From Brasilonema angustatum HA4187-MV1 (lineage in GTDB: Bacteria; Cyanobacteriota; Cyanobacteriia; Cyanobacteriales; Nostocaceae): a stretch of 64,000 nt of DNA. This document shows, one piece after another, positions 34,970 through 43,365 of this stretch. A model generated the notes under the pieces. It searched no databases and had not been told where the DNA came from. It was given only the letters and a program-made list of their open reading frames with translations. The translations under genes and the position numbers were made by a program. How positions within the stretch are numbered: the first letter of the stretch is position 1; each line of letters begins with the position of its first letter. The stretch is taken from NCBI GenBank assembly GCA_019359695.1, contig JAHHGV010000046.1, positions 1 through 64,000 of the forward strand, in the 5' to 3' direction.

Positions 34970-35218
34970 ATGGATGTAATTCATGTTCATGAAGCGCAAC
35001 AACATCTTGATGCTGTTATTAACAAGAGCGTAGAATCTCATACGCCAGTAATGATCGCTGGTGATGAAAATCAAGCTGTACTTGTTGCTCTTGATGATTG
35101 GAACGCCATTCAGGAAACATTACATTTACTTCAAATACCTGGTATGCGGGAGGATATCCTTGAAGGAATGCGTACCCCTATTGAAGAATGTGCAACAAAA
35201 GAGGAACTTGATTGGTAA
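34970..35218 (+). CDS. Phd/YefM-type antitoxin
   Basis: An 82-residue protein. The N-terminal HVHEAQQHLDAVINKSVESH, TPVMIAGDENQAVLVALDDW and NAIQETLHLL match the DNA-binding fold of YefM/Phd antitoxins; the acidic C-terminus would bind toxin. The stop overlaps the toxin start as TAATG, the usual coupling in these pairs. The toxin is broken, so the antitoxin now stands alone and may act only as an autorepressor or anti-addiction factor. Confidence 0.82.
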   Translation: MDVIHVHEAQQHLDAVINKSVESHTPVMIAGDENQAVLVALDDWNAIQETLHLLQIPGMREDILEGMRTPIEECATKEELDW

Positions 35219-35479
35219 TGTGGGAGTTACGCTTTACCAAACGAGCGCAGAAAGATGCAAAAAAGTTAGCCGCAGCAGGACTCAAGCCTAAAGCAGAAGA
35301 GTTGCTTGCAATACTGGAGCAAAATCCCTATGAAAATCCTCCTTCATACGAAAAATTAAAAGGAGATTTACAAGGTGCATATTCAAGGGAGGATTAATAT
35401 CCAGCATGGGCTTGTATATGAAGTAATTGAATAAGAAAGGGTAGTGAAAATCTTAACTATGTGGACTCACTATGAGTAA
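35218..35479 (+). pseudogene. Txe/YoeB-like toxin, frameshifted and with a premature stop
   Basis: The frame starts MWELRFTKRAQKDAKKLAAA, then EELLAILEQNPYENPPSYEK and LKGDLQGAYSR, as in Txe/YoeB mRNA endonucleases. After AYSR an extra G shifts the frame, giving ED and a stop at 35397. In the +1 frame the family sequence continues as INIQHGLVYEVIE, then a TAA in place of a Glu codon, then ERVVKILTMWTHYE and a stop at 35479. Two separate lesions make inactivity very likely and a simple sequencing error unlikely. Confidence 0.8.
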
Positions 35480-35563
35480 ATGATTAGAGTTAATGTCCAA
35501 TGATGATAATATTGACTTTAAGGTTTGACTTAGTTCAAGGTCACCTAAAATTTGAATAAACTA

Positions 35564-36886
35564 TTAATTGCCCTCGCATCTAAGTTTAATAATTATATTT
35601 ATAAGTTCTTCTATCGTCATGATTTTACCGTAATAGTTATCAGAAATATCAATATCAAATTCTCCCTCGATAAATATTATCAGTTCTGCTCCATCTAAAA
35701 CATCCATTCCTAATGAATTATCAGGAGCATCATATCTTTCCGAATATTCACGGGTAGAGAAACTACCCCAAAAGCCTGAACTGATAGGTTTTAAACTAGT
35801 ATAGTCTCCTAAAAATACTGTCGATTCAAGCGTGATATTGTCTAAAGGAACATCGCACAAGCCTGAAAGATACTGCTGTAAATCTATAAACATATTTTCA
35901 TGTTGTAAAATTTTCTTATTAGGAAGTATAAGCTCTGATTTATTATTTTTAGTTTTTTCTAGCTCATTTACACTTTCTAAACTCTCTGTTTTATTTAGAT
36001 TTATCAAACATTCTGAGTACTGCAAATAATCAGTCTGTTTTAAAGCGAATTCAGTAAGCTCTTGACTAACTTTAATTTTTAATTCATCCCCATAAATCAC
36101 CAATTTTCTTTGTAAATAAGTTAATTTACCATACTTCAGTTCTGCGGCTTTTTTAAGGTTATAGTCTTTCTCAGCTTGTGCAATCTCAGCATTAATGGTA
36201 TCAATGGTATATTGCAATTCTGCCAAAGGATTAAATTCTTTTTCGTATTTTCCTGCGATAACAAGTGCTGCTTTAATTTCAAATTGCTCACACTTGGCAA
36301 TATCAATTATGCGATTAATTTTATTTGCATCCTTCAGTACAGAAAAACTGACTTTATCTTCGACTTTTTTTGCTGTTTCTTCAATCCAATTTAGAATATT
36401 CCAGGCATGGATGTATTGTTGAACGTATTTTAAACTTAAAGCACTTCCAATAGCTTTCATCAGTGAATCATAGAATTTCTGCCCAAGCTTTGCTATGATT
36501 TTCTCTGAAGTTACGCTGGGGTGACGTAAATATAGCTGGATAACAGCATAATAAGCGGCTACACGTGCAGATGCACGAACATGAATCTCGAAACTCTTCA
36601 CTGAAAAATTAACCCCAGGGGTACTTTCTTGTAAAGTATTTGTACAGACATAGATCAATGTTTCTATATCTGCACCTAATTTACTAATAAATCCACTATG
36701 ATAAAGTTCGGTTGCTTGCTGTAATGTTGGGACATACTCCTCTTGAGCCAAACGCTTGCCTAAGTCACAACCAAATTCGTAAGCTGATTTATCGTCAAGA
36801 TACTCCAAATTTTCGGTGTCTAAAAATAATGGGCGAATAGCGTTGAGTAAATCAATAAGTTCGTCAAGCTTTTTTGTTATTTCCAT
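35564..36886 (-). CDS. unknown protein with ClpB middle-domain-like segment and ACP-like C-terminus
   Basis: A 440-residue protein I do not recognise as a whole. Residues about 1-215 are mostly helical and unassigned. Residues about 222-263 (INAEIAQAEKDYNLKKAAEL, KYGKLTYLQRKL) closely resemble the coiled-coil middle domain of ClpB, but no AAA+ ATPase domain is present. Residues about 325-435 look like an acyl carrier protein: LCDVPLDNITLEST, a 30-residue insert, then LGMDVLDGAELIIFIEGEFD and IDI. The phosphopantetheine Ser of the usual DSL motif is Val (DVL). It is therefore not a normal carrier. Monocistronic, AT-rich. Function unknown. Confidence 0.75.
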   Translation of the reverse strand: MEITKKLDELIDLLNAIRPLFLDTENLEYLDDKSAYEFGCDLGKRLAQEEYVPTLQQATELYHSGFISKLGADIETLIYVCTNTLQESTPGVNFSVKSFEIHVRASARVAAYYAVIQLYLRHPSVTSEKIIAKLGQKFYDSLMKAIGSALSLKYVQQYIHAWNILNWIEETAKKVEDKVSFSVLKDANKINRIIDIAKCEQFEIKAALVIAGKYEKEFNPLAELQYTIDTINAEIAQAEKDYNLKKAAELKYGKLTYLQRKLVIYGDELKIKVSQELTEFALKQTDYLQYSECLINLNKTESLESVNELEKTKNNKSELILPNKKILQHENMFIDLQQYLSGLCDVPLDNITLESTVFLGDYTSLKPISSGFWGSFSTREYSERYDAPDNSLGMDVLDGAELIIFIEGEFDIDISDNYYGKIMTIEELINIIIKLRCEGN

Positions 36887-37205
36887 AAATCAACTCTCCA
36901 ATACAATTACTACGTGAGTACAAGTAGTTTAGCTTATGTTTAACAGTATATTCACGTAAAATAAGTATATTGTAGCAACTAGTTGGATTAATGTAAGCCA
37001 GACTTTAGGCTGGATAGAGTAAAGCAAAACCCAACACCCAAAAGTTTTAATTAACATCGCATCTCATCGCTGGAAATTCCCCTTTAGTACTTCGGACGAA
37101 AAGAGCGATCACACTCCGACAAATATTCCAAACTACTCTACCTTAATGTATGTCATAATTACTGCTAAAAGCTACTGTATGCCGACCAATTTAACGTAAC
37201 TTTGT
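36887..37205. other. 319-bp intergenic region between divergent genes
   Basis: Divergent promoter region of the ClpB-M/ACP-like gene and the aminotransferase gene. No gene, clear hairpin or copy of the shared palindrome is seen. A single CTACTGTAT half-site lies at 37173-37181. Confidence 0.3.
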
Positions 37206-38417
37206 ATGAGTGAAGAAATAAACTTGACTCCCACAGTCAAGCAGAAAATTTCTCAGAAGGCAAACCAGTTCACAGAATCAGTCATTCGAGAAATGACTAG
37301 AGTTGCATTACAATATGGTGCGGTGAATCTGGCGCAAGGATTTCCTGATTTTCCTTGTCCTGATGAATTAAAGCGGGCAGCTTGCCAAGCAATAGAGGAA
37401 GACGTTAACCAATACGCGATCACTTGGGGAGATAAACCTTTCCGTCACGCTATAGCAGAGAAAGTCAAGTGGTATCTGGGTTTAGACATAGATCCTGAAC
37501 GACAAATCACCGTCACCTGTGGTTCGACAGAAGCAATGGCTGCTGTAATGCTAGCAACTCTGAATCCGGGTGATGAAGTGATTGTATTTGAGCCATATTA
37601 CGAAAACTATGGTCCCGATGCAGTTTTGGCTGGTGCAATTCCTCGTTATGTGTCGCTGCATCCGCCTGAGTGGACATTTGATGAAACAGAACTACGTCAG
37701 GCGTTTAATGAACGCACAAAAGCCATTATCATTAACACACCCCATAACCCAACAGGTAAAGTCTTTACTGGTGAAGAACTCACCCTAATTGCTGAACTTT
37801 GTCAGAAGTGGGATGTCTTGGCATTCACAGATGAAATCTACGAACACATTCTTTATGACAAAACGCAGCATATTGCAATGGCGACTCTGCCAGGAATGTC
37901 TGAGAGAACTATCACTATCAATGGTCTTTCCAAAACCTACAGTGTCACTGGTTGGCGAGTTGGTTACATCCTAGCAAATTCAGAATTAACAGGAGCAATT
38001 CGCAAAGTTCATGATTTTCTCACCGTTGGCGCACCTGCACCCTTGCAAAGGGCTGGAGTCGCGGCGATGCAACTTCCTGTTAGCTACTATGAGGAATTGG
38101 CAAAGCTTTACCACCAAAAGCGAGACGATATTCTGCGGATTTTGGATGCAGTGGGAATTCCCTATTTTATTCCAAAAGGAGCTTACTACGTGTTTGCTGA
38201 CATCTCATCTTTTGGTTACAAAAATGATCTAAAATTTACTGAGTATTTAATCAAAGAAATTGGTGTTGCCGTAGTTCCGGGTTCCAGCTTTTTCTCGCAA
38301 TCAGAGGCGGGTAAAAATTTTATTAGATTTTGTTTTAGTAAGAAACCAGAGACTTTGGCAAAGGCAGGAGAGCGGTTGTTGAAATTAGAATCAACTCTAC
38401 AAACGGCATCGTTGTGA
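37206..38417 (+). CDS. PLP-dependent aminotransferase (YbdL/KAT-like)
   Basis: A 403-residue fold-type I aminotransferase. AVNLAQGFPDFPCPDELKRA is the opening typical of the kynurenine/glutamine transaminase K and YbdL (methionine aminotransferase) group. Further on are NTPHNPTGKVF (substrate carboxylate and PLP contacts), DEIYEHILYD (PLP-contacting Asp and Tyr), the Schiff-base Lys243 in GLSKTYSVTGWRVGY, and the C-terminal Arg in NFIRFCFSKK. Methionine or another sulfur-containing amino acid is a fair guess given the group and the region, but unproven. It is monocistronic. Confidence 0.9.
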   Translation: MSEEINLTPTVKQKISQKANQFTESVIREMTRVALQYGAVNLAQGFPDFPCPDELKRAACQAIEEDVNQYAITWGDKPFRHAIAEKVKWYLGLDIDPERQITVTCGSTEAMAAVMLATLNPGDEVIVFEPYYENYGPDAVLAGAIPRYVSLHPPEWTFDETELRQAFNERTKAIIINTPHNPTGKVFTGEELTLIAELCQKWDVLAFTDEIYEHILYDKTQHIAMATLPGMSERTITINGLSKTYSVTGWRVGYILANSELTGAIRKVHDFLTVGAPAPLQRAGVAAMQLPVSYYEELAKLYHQKRDDILRILDAVGIPYFIPKGAYYVFADISSFGYKNDLKFTEYLIKEIGVAVVPGSSFFSQSEAGKNFIRFCFSKKPETLAKAGERLLKLESTLQTASL

Positions 38418-38441
38418 CAAACATAACTTACACTTTCTCTG

Positions 38442-38621
38442 CCTCATGAAATTCTCCAACACATTATGGAAGCCAGTGATACCCGTCAAGCTGACTTAGT
38501 AGGGATTATCGGTTCTTCCGGTGTAGTGTCTGAGGTTGTGAATGGTAAGCGTTCGATTAGCAAAGCACAAGCGAAAGCACTTGGTGATTATTTCAAGGTG
38601 TCACCTAGTCTGTTTATTTGA
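38442..38621 (+). pseudogene. HigA-like HTH antitoxin, C-terminal remnant
   Basis: A 59-codon frame reads PHEILQHIMEASDTRQADLV, then IIGSSGVVSEVVNGKRSISK, AQAKALGDYFKVSPSLFI and a stop. This is the helix-turn-helix half of HigA-type antitoxins. The N-terminal third and any toxin are missing; upstream sequence is the end of the aminotransferase gene. A second toxin-antitoxin relic within 3.5 kb of the first. Confidence 0.7.
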
Positions 38622-38653
38622 GCCTTCAACATCCAAAAACACCTGTAAAGCCC

Positions 38654-38714
38654 TTAGCTGGACTGGTTGTCGAAATTAAGATACGCTACTACTGTTTTAC
38701 AAACGTCCAGCTAA
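38654..38714. repeat. 10-bp perfect inverted repeat with 41-bp loop
   Basis: TTAGCTGGAC and GTCCAGCTAA. It lies between the HigA remnant and the LLM monooxygenase gene. A small hairpin (AGCCAG, CTGGCT) follows at 38724-38744. These are probably a small palindromic element; the rest of 38622-38843 shows nothing. Confidence 0.4.
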
Positions 38715-38843
38715 CAAAACAAAAGCCAGAAATTTATCCTGGCTCATTACGAAATAGACAAACGGAAAATTAAAGATTTCAAACCCTTGTCTTGCGGGTT
38801 TTGTATGTATAGCCGCACCTGTGGCAAGTACAACATACCAGAA

Positions 38844-40232
38844 CTAGACTGCCACCTGCTCACGAGAAGCCGCAGCTGTGCTAAACTTATTCGCTGGACG
38901 AGGTAATCCGAGATTCTCGCGCAGGGTTCGCCCTTCGTACTCAGTCCGGAATAATTCGCGGCGTTGCAGTTCGGGAATCACCAGTTCTACAAACTCATCC
39001 AAACCACCTGGTAAATAGGGTGGCATAATATTGAAACCATCTGCGCCGCCGTTGACAAACCAGTCTTCAAGCTGATCGGCAATCTGTTGCGGTGTTCCTA
39101 ATATTGTTCGATGTCCCCGCGCACCAGCGATCGCCAAATACAACTCCCGAATAGTTAAATTCTCTCTTTGGGCGAGGTCGGTTACAAGTTTCAAGCGACT
39201 TTTTGCAAGTTCAGTGTCTGGCAAATCCGGCAGGGGACCATCCAGAGGGTAGCCGGATAAATCGACTCCACCCACCAACCCTGAGAGTAAACCCAATCCA
39301 ACCTGCGGATGGATTAACTCTTGAAGCTGCTCATATTTGTCCTTCGCTTCCTGGGAAGTCCTGCCAATGACTGGGAACACACCTGGCATAATCTTGAGAT
39401 GGTCGGGAGAACGTCCGTATTTAGCCAGTTTTCCCTTCACACCTGCATAAAAAGCTTGGGCTTCCGCAAGCGTTTGCTGGGCGGTAAAAATCACCTCCGC
39501 TGTCTGTGCTGCAAGTTCCTGCCCGTCATCGGAAGACCCAGCTTGAATGATCACCGGATACCCTTGGATTGGACGTGCTACATTCAACGGACCGCGTACC
39601 GAAAAATGCTCGCCCTTGTGGTTGGGAATATGCAGCTTGTCAGGATCGAAGTAAATCCCTGACTCCTTATCGCGTAAAAAGGCATCGTCTTCCCAACTAT
39701 CCCAAAGCGCTGTTACCACATCGACAAACTCTTTGGCACGCTCATAGCGCAGCGTATGCTCCATGTGCTTTTCACGACTGAAGTTTTGCGCTTCCGCAAT
39801 AGTTGCGGAGGTGACGAGATTCCATCCGGCGCGACCACCGCTAAGATAATCTAATGAAGCAAACTTGCGGGCGAGGTGAAAAGGTTCGTTGTATGTAGTT
39901 GATACCGTCGCCGTCAACCCAATGCGTTCGGTTACTACAGACAGAGCTGATAATAAAGTGAGGGGTTCAAAGTGTACAACCGACGTACGGCTCAAAGCCT
40001 CAGTTCCTTTACCGCGATCGCGCACAGCTACACCATCGGCAAAGAAGATCATGTCAAATTTTCCTCGTTCTGCCGTCTGCGCGATTTGCTTAAAATGCTG
40101 GAAGTTCAAACCGCCATCTGCTCGCGCATCTGGGTGTCGCCACGCTGCAACATGATGACCAGAACTCATCAAGAATGCACCCAGTCTCAGTTGCTTTTTT
40201 TTCTTACTCATTTTTTCTATCTTCAACTGCAT
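38844..40232 (-). CDS. LLM-class flavin monooxygenase (NtaA/SnaA/DszA type)
   Basis: A 462-residue bacterial-luciferase-like monooxygenase. It begins LRLGAFLMSSGHHVAAWRHP and DARADGGLNFQHF, the signature of the NtaA/SnaA/DszA branch, with later GGRAGWNLVTSATIAEAQNF, AGSSDDGQELAAQTAEVIFT and GTPQQIADQLEDWFVNGGAD. These enzymes use FMNH2 and O2 to cleave C-S or C-N bonds in the cytosol and need a separate FMN reductase. It ends the minus-strand block that begins with the amidohydrolase and includes SsuA and TauD homologues, so C-S cleavage is the likely role. Starts at 40232 (MQLKIEK) and 40211 (MSKKKKQ) are both possible. Confidence 0.9.
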   Translation of the reverse strand: MQLKIEKMSKKKKQLRLGAFLMSSGHHVAAWRHPDARADGGLNFQHFKQIAQTAERGKFDMIFFADGVAVRDRGKGTEALSRTSVVHFEPLTLLSALSVVTERIGLTATVSTTYNEPFHLARKFASLDYLSGGRAGWNLVTSATIAEAQNFSREKHMEHTLRYERAKEFVDVVTALWDSWEDDAFLRDKESGIYFDPDKLHIPNHKGEHFSVRGPLNVARPIQGYPVIIQAGSSDDGQELAAQTAEVIFTAQQTLAEAQAFYAGVKGKLAKYGRSPDHLKIMPGVFPVIGRTSQEAKDKYEQLQELIHPQVGLGLLSGLVGGVDLSGYPLDGPLPDLPDTELAKSRLKLVTDLAQRENLTIRELYLAIAGARGHRTILGTPQQIADQLEDWFVNGGADGFNIMPPYLPGGLDEFVELVIPELQRRELFRTEYEGRTLRENLGLPRPANKFSTAAASREQVAV

Positions 40233-40248
40233 ATACTAAAGGGCTGCA

Positions 40249-40282
40249 AGATCCCCAACAACTTTTGTGAAGTCGGGGATCT
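40249..40282. repeat. dispersed hairpin, copy 2 (AGATCCCC/GGGGATCT)
   Basis: AGATCCCCAACAACTT, a short loop, then GAAGTCGGGGATCT. It is between the TauD and LLM genes of the same operon, where it could alter relative expression by processing. It is related to copies at 21770 and 48536. Confidence 0.6.
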
Positions 40283-40303
40283 GACCAACCTAACCTTTGA
40301 TAC

Positions 40304-41215
40304 TCAAGCGGTGACTAAAGTGGGGATATATGTAGAAGAGTTCCCCTTTATTGCCTCACTATGTTTGCCATCGATACCAACTGGAGTATCGCCGACGATA
40401 GTCACTCGCTGAACATGACGGGGCTGGTTGCCGTAATCGTAAATTGCATAATGTTGAGTGGCGCGGTTATCCCAGAATGCCACGTCACCAACTTGCCAAC
40501 GCCAACGAACTGTATTTTCCGGACGTGTCACATATGACTGCAACAGTCGGAGAATGTCGTCCGATTCAGTCGTTGATAGTCCCTTGATCTGGCGAACGAA
40601 ACCACCAATGAATAGTATGCGCTCCCCAGACTCAGGATGGACGCGCACTACTGGATGCAGAGTTTCGTATACAGTTGATGTGAAGACTTTCCGGTAAGCC
40701 TTAGTCTCTTCAGAAAGGTCTACTGCGGCTTCTGCATAGTCATAGGCATTACTATGTACAGCCCAAAGTTCGTCAGCGAGATTACGTAGATGTATTGGTA
40801 AATTTTGGTATGCAGCAACCGTATTTGCCCAGATAGTATCGCCTCCAGCTGGGGGAATAACAAGCGTCCGTAAAATAGAGCCGAGTGGCGGGCGGTCTAC
40901 AAATGTGACATCAGTATGCCAGTTGTTCGCACGGGTGGCGGTTCGACCGTAATTCAGGTCAAGGACTTCTGGGTGTCCTGGGAACGATGGTACTGTGGGG
41001 TGAGCCGTGGTAACTTCACCAAATCGACGAGCAAAGGCGACTTGACCGTTAGCATCAAGTTGCTGATTACGGAAGAAGATTACCTTGTATTGAACTAGGG
41101 TTTTGCGAATATCGCTGATGATATCGTCGCTGAGGTTAGCGCTGAGGTCAACACCGACTATTTCCGCACCGATGCGTCCGGCGACTGGTAGAAGATCAAA
41201 GTTTTTAGAACTCAT
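40304..41215 (-). CDS. tauD: TauD/TfdA-type Fe(II)/2-oxoglutarate dioxygenase
   Basis: A 303-residue dioxygenase. The iron-binding facial triad is visible: His100 and Asp102 in NNWHTDVTF and the distal His255 in RATQHYAIYDY, with the 2-oxoglutarate-binding Arg in PRHVQRVTI. GAEIVGVDLS and FFRNQQLDANGQVAFARRFG are typical of the family. TauD-type enzymes hydroxylate the carbon next to the sulfonate and so release sulfite; related members act on sulfate esters. The exact substrate is open. The start MSSKNF at 41215 fits the family better than an upstream ATG at 41251. Confidence 0.9.
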   Translation of the reverse strand: MSSKNFDLLPVAGRIGAEIVGVDLSANLSDDIISDIRKTLVQYKVIFFRNQQLDANGQVAFARRFGEVTTAHPTVPSFPGHPEVLDLNYGRTATRANNWHTDVTFVDRPPLGSILRTLVIPPAGGDTIWANTVAAYQNLPIHLRNLADELWAVHSNAYDYAEAAVDLSEETKAYRKVFTSTVYETLHPVVRVHPESGERILFIGGFVRQIKGLSTTESDDILRLLQSYVTRPENTVRWRWQVGDVAFWDNRATQHYAIYDYGNQPRHVQRVTIVGDTPVGIDGKHSEAIKGNSSTYIPTLVTA

Positions 41216-41422
41216 GTGTTTGTATCTCCGGTGATGGTTATAGTTTGTCATTTGTCAATAGCAAAGGATACTGAAGAAATGACGGTCAAGATAGTTATGT
41301 AAGACTTACGCACTCGTCATGAAAAAACGAAGCACGTCCCTTGCGCGTCTTTGCGATTGAGAAGCAAAGAGGTTAACAAGAGTTTTTGCGTGAGTTTTGT
41401 TATGTTTAGTTGCACTCACTTA

Positions 41423-42640
41423 TTAATAGAGTGATGCCAACACTTTATCGGCAGCTGCCCGGAATGCTGTGGCAGCACCGGCGCTCATATCGCGGGGCGC
41501 ACAGATGCGATTCCTTACATAGGCGAGTGTTATGGCTCCAACAGCAGCTACAATCGGATCGATACCTTCCTTGCCACCCGTGCGTCCACCCGGTAAGGGT
41601 GCGCCATTTCCATTGATCAGATACTCTGCCAGCAGTCTGAGGTGCAGATCAACCGCTTCTTTAACGGCTGAAGTGTCGCCATCTATCGCCAATGCTTGCA
41701 CCCCGGAGTTTTTTAGGATGTCTCCAATCGCAACTTCCCGATTATCACTCAGTCTCTCTGCGGCTTCTGCCCGATATTGAATGGACTGGCTGTCTGCTGG
41801 GGAAAGAGGCAATGGATTCCCTACAGGTTCTAAGCCAAATCTGCGACGCACGAGTAAATTGTTGGTAATATTATCCGATTTGACGCGGTGATAGGCGGGA
41901 CGCTGGTTGATTGCCTCAAACCAAGTGTTAATGCGAGGGAACCGCGCATTTCCCTTGATGTGATATCCCCGGTACACGGGTAAGTTAGCCGCAAATCGGT
42001 CTAGATGTGGGCTATATATAATGTCTACTAGGCTAAAAGTTGACACAAAATAAGAACCAGGATATTTAGCCAAGGCTTCCTCAAGCTCGTCTAATTTAGC
42101 TTCAATCGCTGCCTGTAAAGAAGCTAACTCGTCATATTCCGCAGTGCTTGCCCTCAAGAATTTGTGGGCAGCACTTAGAAAACCGCCGGTTTCGGCATCC
42201 TCAATTAGCTGTTTTGCAACAGCGTTTTCCTCTGGATCAACAGGAAGCAGGGATGAGCCAAATCGTTCTTCTAAAGCGTATAAAATGTCTTTGGACTCAT
42301 AGACTAATTCGCCCTCAATTTTTGCGGCAGGGACAAGCGCTGTGGGAACTAGGTCGGTGTACCATTTGGGCTTGTGCGTCAAATCGATAAACTCCGTTTC
42401 AAACGGAATTTCCTTTTCTTCTAAGGCAAACCAAACCCTTTCGCAGAAGGGACACCAGGAGTTGGTATCCCGGTAGAGCAACACGGGCGGTGCTGTATCT
42501 GGAGGCAGTTTATGGAGACTGCTAGGGATGGGAGCGGTAGAAGGCGACTGTCCCGGTCTACGTACCCGTCGAGCGGATGTATTTTTTTGGGCAACCTCAA
42601 ACAGTTGTTCCCAACTGGATACTGTGTTCTGAATCGACAT
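41423..42640 (-). CDS. GST-fold protein with CPFC motif and long C-terminal extension
   Basis: A 405-residue protein. Residues about 50-130 form a thioredoxin-like GST N-domain with CPFC at 63-66 (NSWCPFCERVWFALEEKEIP), then TALVPAAKIEGELVYESKDI. The helical C-domain follows to about residue 235. Residues about 240-405 are an extension not seen in ordinary GSTs of 200-250 residues. The CPFC centre suggests thiol-transferase or glutathionyl-reductase chemistry rather than simple conjugation. It lies inside the organosulfur operon, between the methyltransferase and the TauD gene, which suggests handling of a glutathione adduct or mixed disulfide. Confidence 0.82.
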   Translation of the reverse strand: MSIQNTVSSWEQLFEVAQKNTSARRVRRPGQSPSTAPIPSSLHKLPPDTAPPVLLYRDTNSWCPFCERVWFALEEKEIPFETEFIDLTHKPKWYTDLVPTALVPAAKIEGELVYESKDILYALEERFGSSLLPVDPEENAVAKQLIEDAETGGFLSAAHKFLRASTAEYDELASLQAAIEAKLDELEEALAKYPGSYFVSTFSLVDIIYSPHLDRFAANLPVYRGYHIKGNARFPRINTWFEAINQRPAYHRVKSDNITNNLLVRRRFGLEPVGNPLPLSPADSQSIQYRAEAAERLSDNREVAIGDILKNSGVQALAIDGDTSAVKEAVDLHLRLLAEYLINGNGAPLPGGRTGGKEGIDPIVAAVGAITLAYVRNRICAPRDMSAGAATAFRAAADKVLASLY

Positions 42641-42678
42641 ATTTCACCTTTTAAGTCTGATTAAGTTAATCTACTTAG

Positions 42679-43347
42679 TTAGGAAAATAGTATTTTATAC
42701 TTATCTGGAAGACCAGAAAACACAAATAAATTTAGGTCTTTCGGTAAAGGCAATCCTTCCCCGTGGTAACGATGAATACCTACTCCCATATCTCCTGTAA
42801 GAGTAAGCCGAAAGTTAACTTCCTCAAAATCAGCATCGCGGAAAACTTTGCGGACAGTTTCTGAGTGGGGAACACCGTTTGAATGACCACGAGTCCAGAT
42901 GATGAAGGAGCCTTTTTTAGATAAGAAAGGAAGGTTCCCAATCAATCGTTTAAGTTCTGCTTCGTCAGACAGATTGCCAAATATGCCACAAACAATTACT
43001 ATGTCTGCTGGCACTGCTCCTGTATAGTTAGAGGAATCAGTCGCATCGCCATTAATAAACTCAAGTTGCTTTGACAAACCTGCTGATTCTATAGCTGCTC
43101 GTCCCCGTTCAAACAGTTGCGGGTTTAGTTCAACGAGTCGTGCATATACATCCTTTGCGCGAGGATGGCTATAGAGCGTCGAGAGTAAATCTCGTCCATC
43201 ACCTGCACAGAGGCTGACTACACGAATTATTCCTGGGTTAGACGCATCAATCGCACTCCTAATGTATTCCTGAACGATTTGCAGTCGCTGCTGCAATTTT
43301 GGGTCTGTATTGTATAGATCGTGCCATTCAAACCAATCTTTAGGCAT
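42679..43347 (-). CDS. SAM-dependent methyltransferase-like protein
   Basis: A 222-residue Rossmann-fold protein. IIRVVSLCAGDGRDLLSTLY near residue 38 serves as motif I, RLVELNPQLFERGRAAIESA gives the acidic strand-2 end, INGDATDSSNYTGAVPADIV follows, and PFLSKKGSFIIWTRGHS the later strands. It is 19 bp downstream of the SsuA gene and in the same operon. Whether it methylates a thiol, a carboxylate or something else is unknown. Confidence 0.75.
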   Translation of the reverse strand: MPKDWFEWHDLYNTDPKLQQRLQIVQEYIRSAIDASNPGIIRVVSLCAGDGRDLLSTLYSHPRAKDVYARLVELNPQLFERGRAAIESAGLSKQLEFINGDATDSSNYTGAVPADIVIVCGIFGNLSDEAELKRLIGNLPFLSKKGSFIIWTRGHSNGVPHSETVRKVFRDADFEEVNFRLTLTGDMGVGIHRYHGEGLPLPKDLNLFVFSGLPDKYKILFS

Positions 43348-43365
43348 AATCAGCGCTCCTTTATA

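Noticed and set aside
40458-40697. Plus-strand frames opposite the TauD gene
   Set aside because: The iron-binding triad in TauD fixes the coding strand; the opposite frames carry nothing recognisable.
41265-41298. Copy of the 34-bp palindrome upstream of the TauD gene
   Set aside because: GGATACTGAA is a fair left half but GTTAT replaces GTAT two bases off register, so it was not counted.
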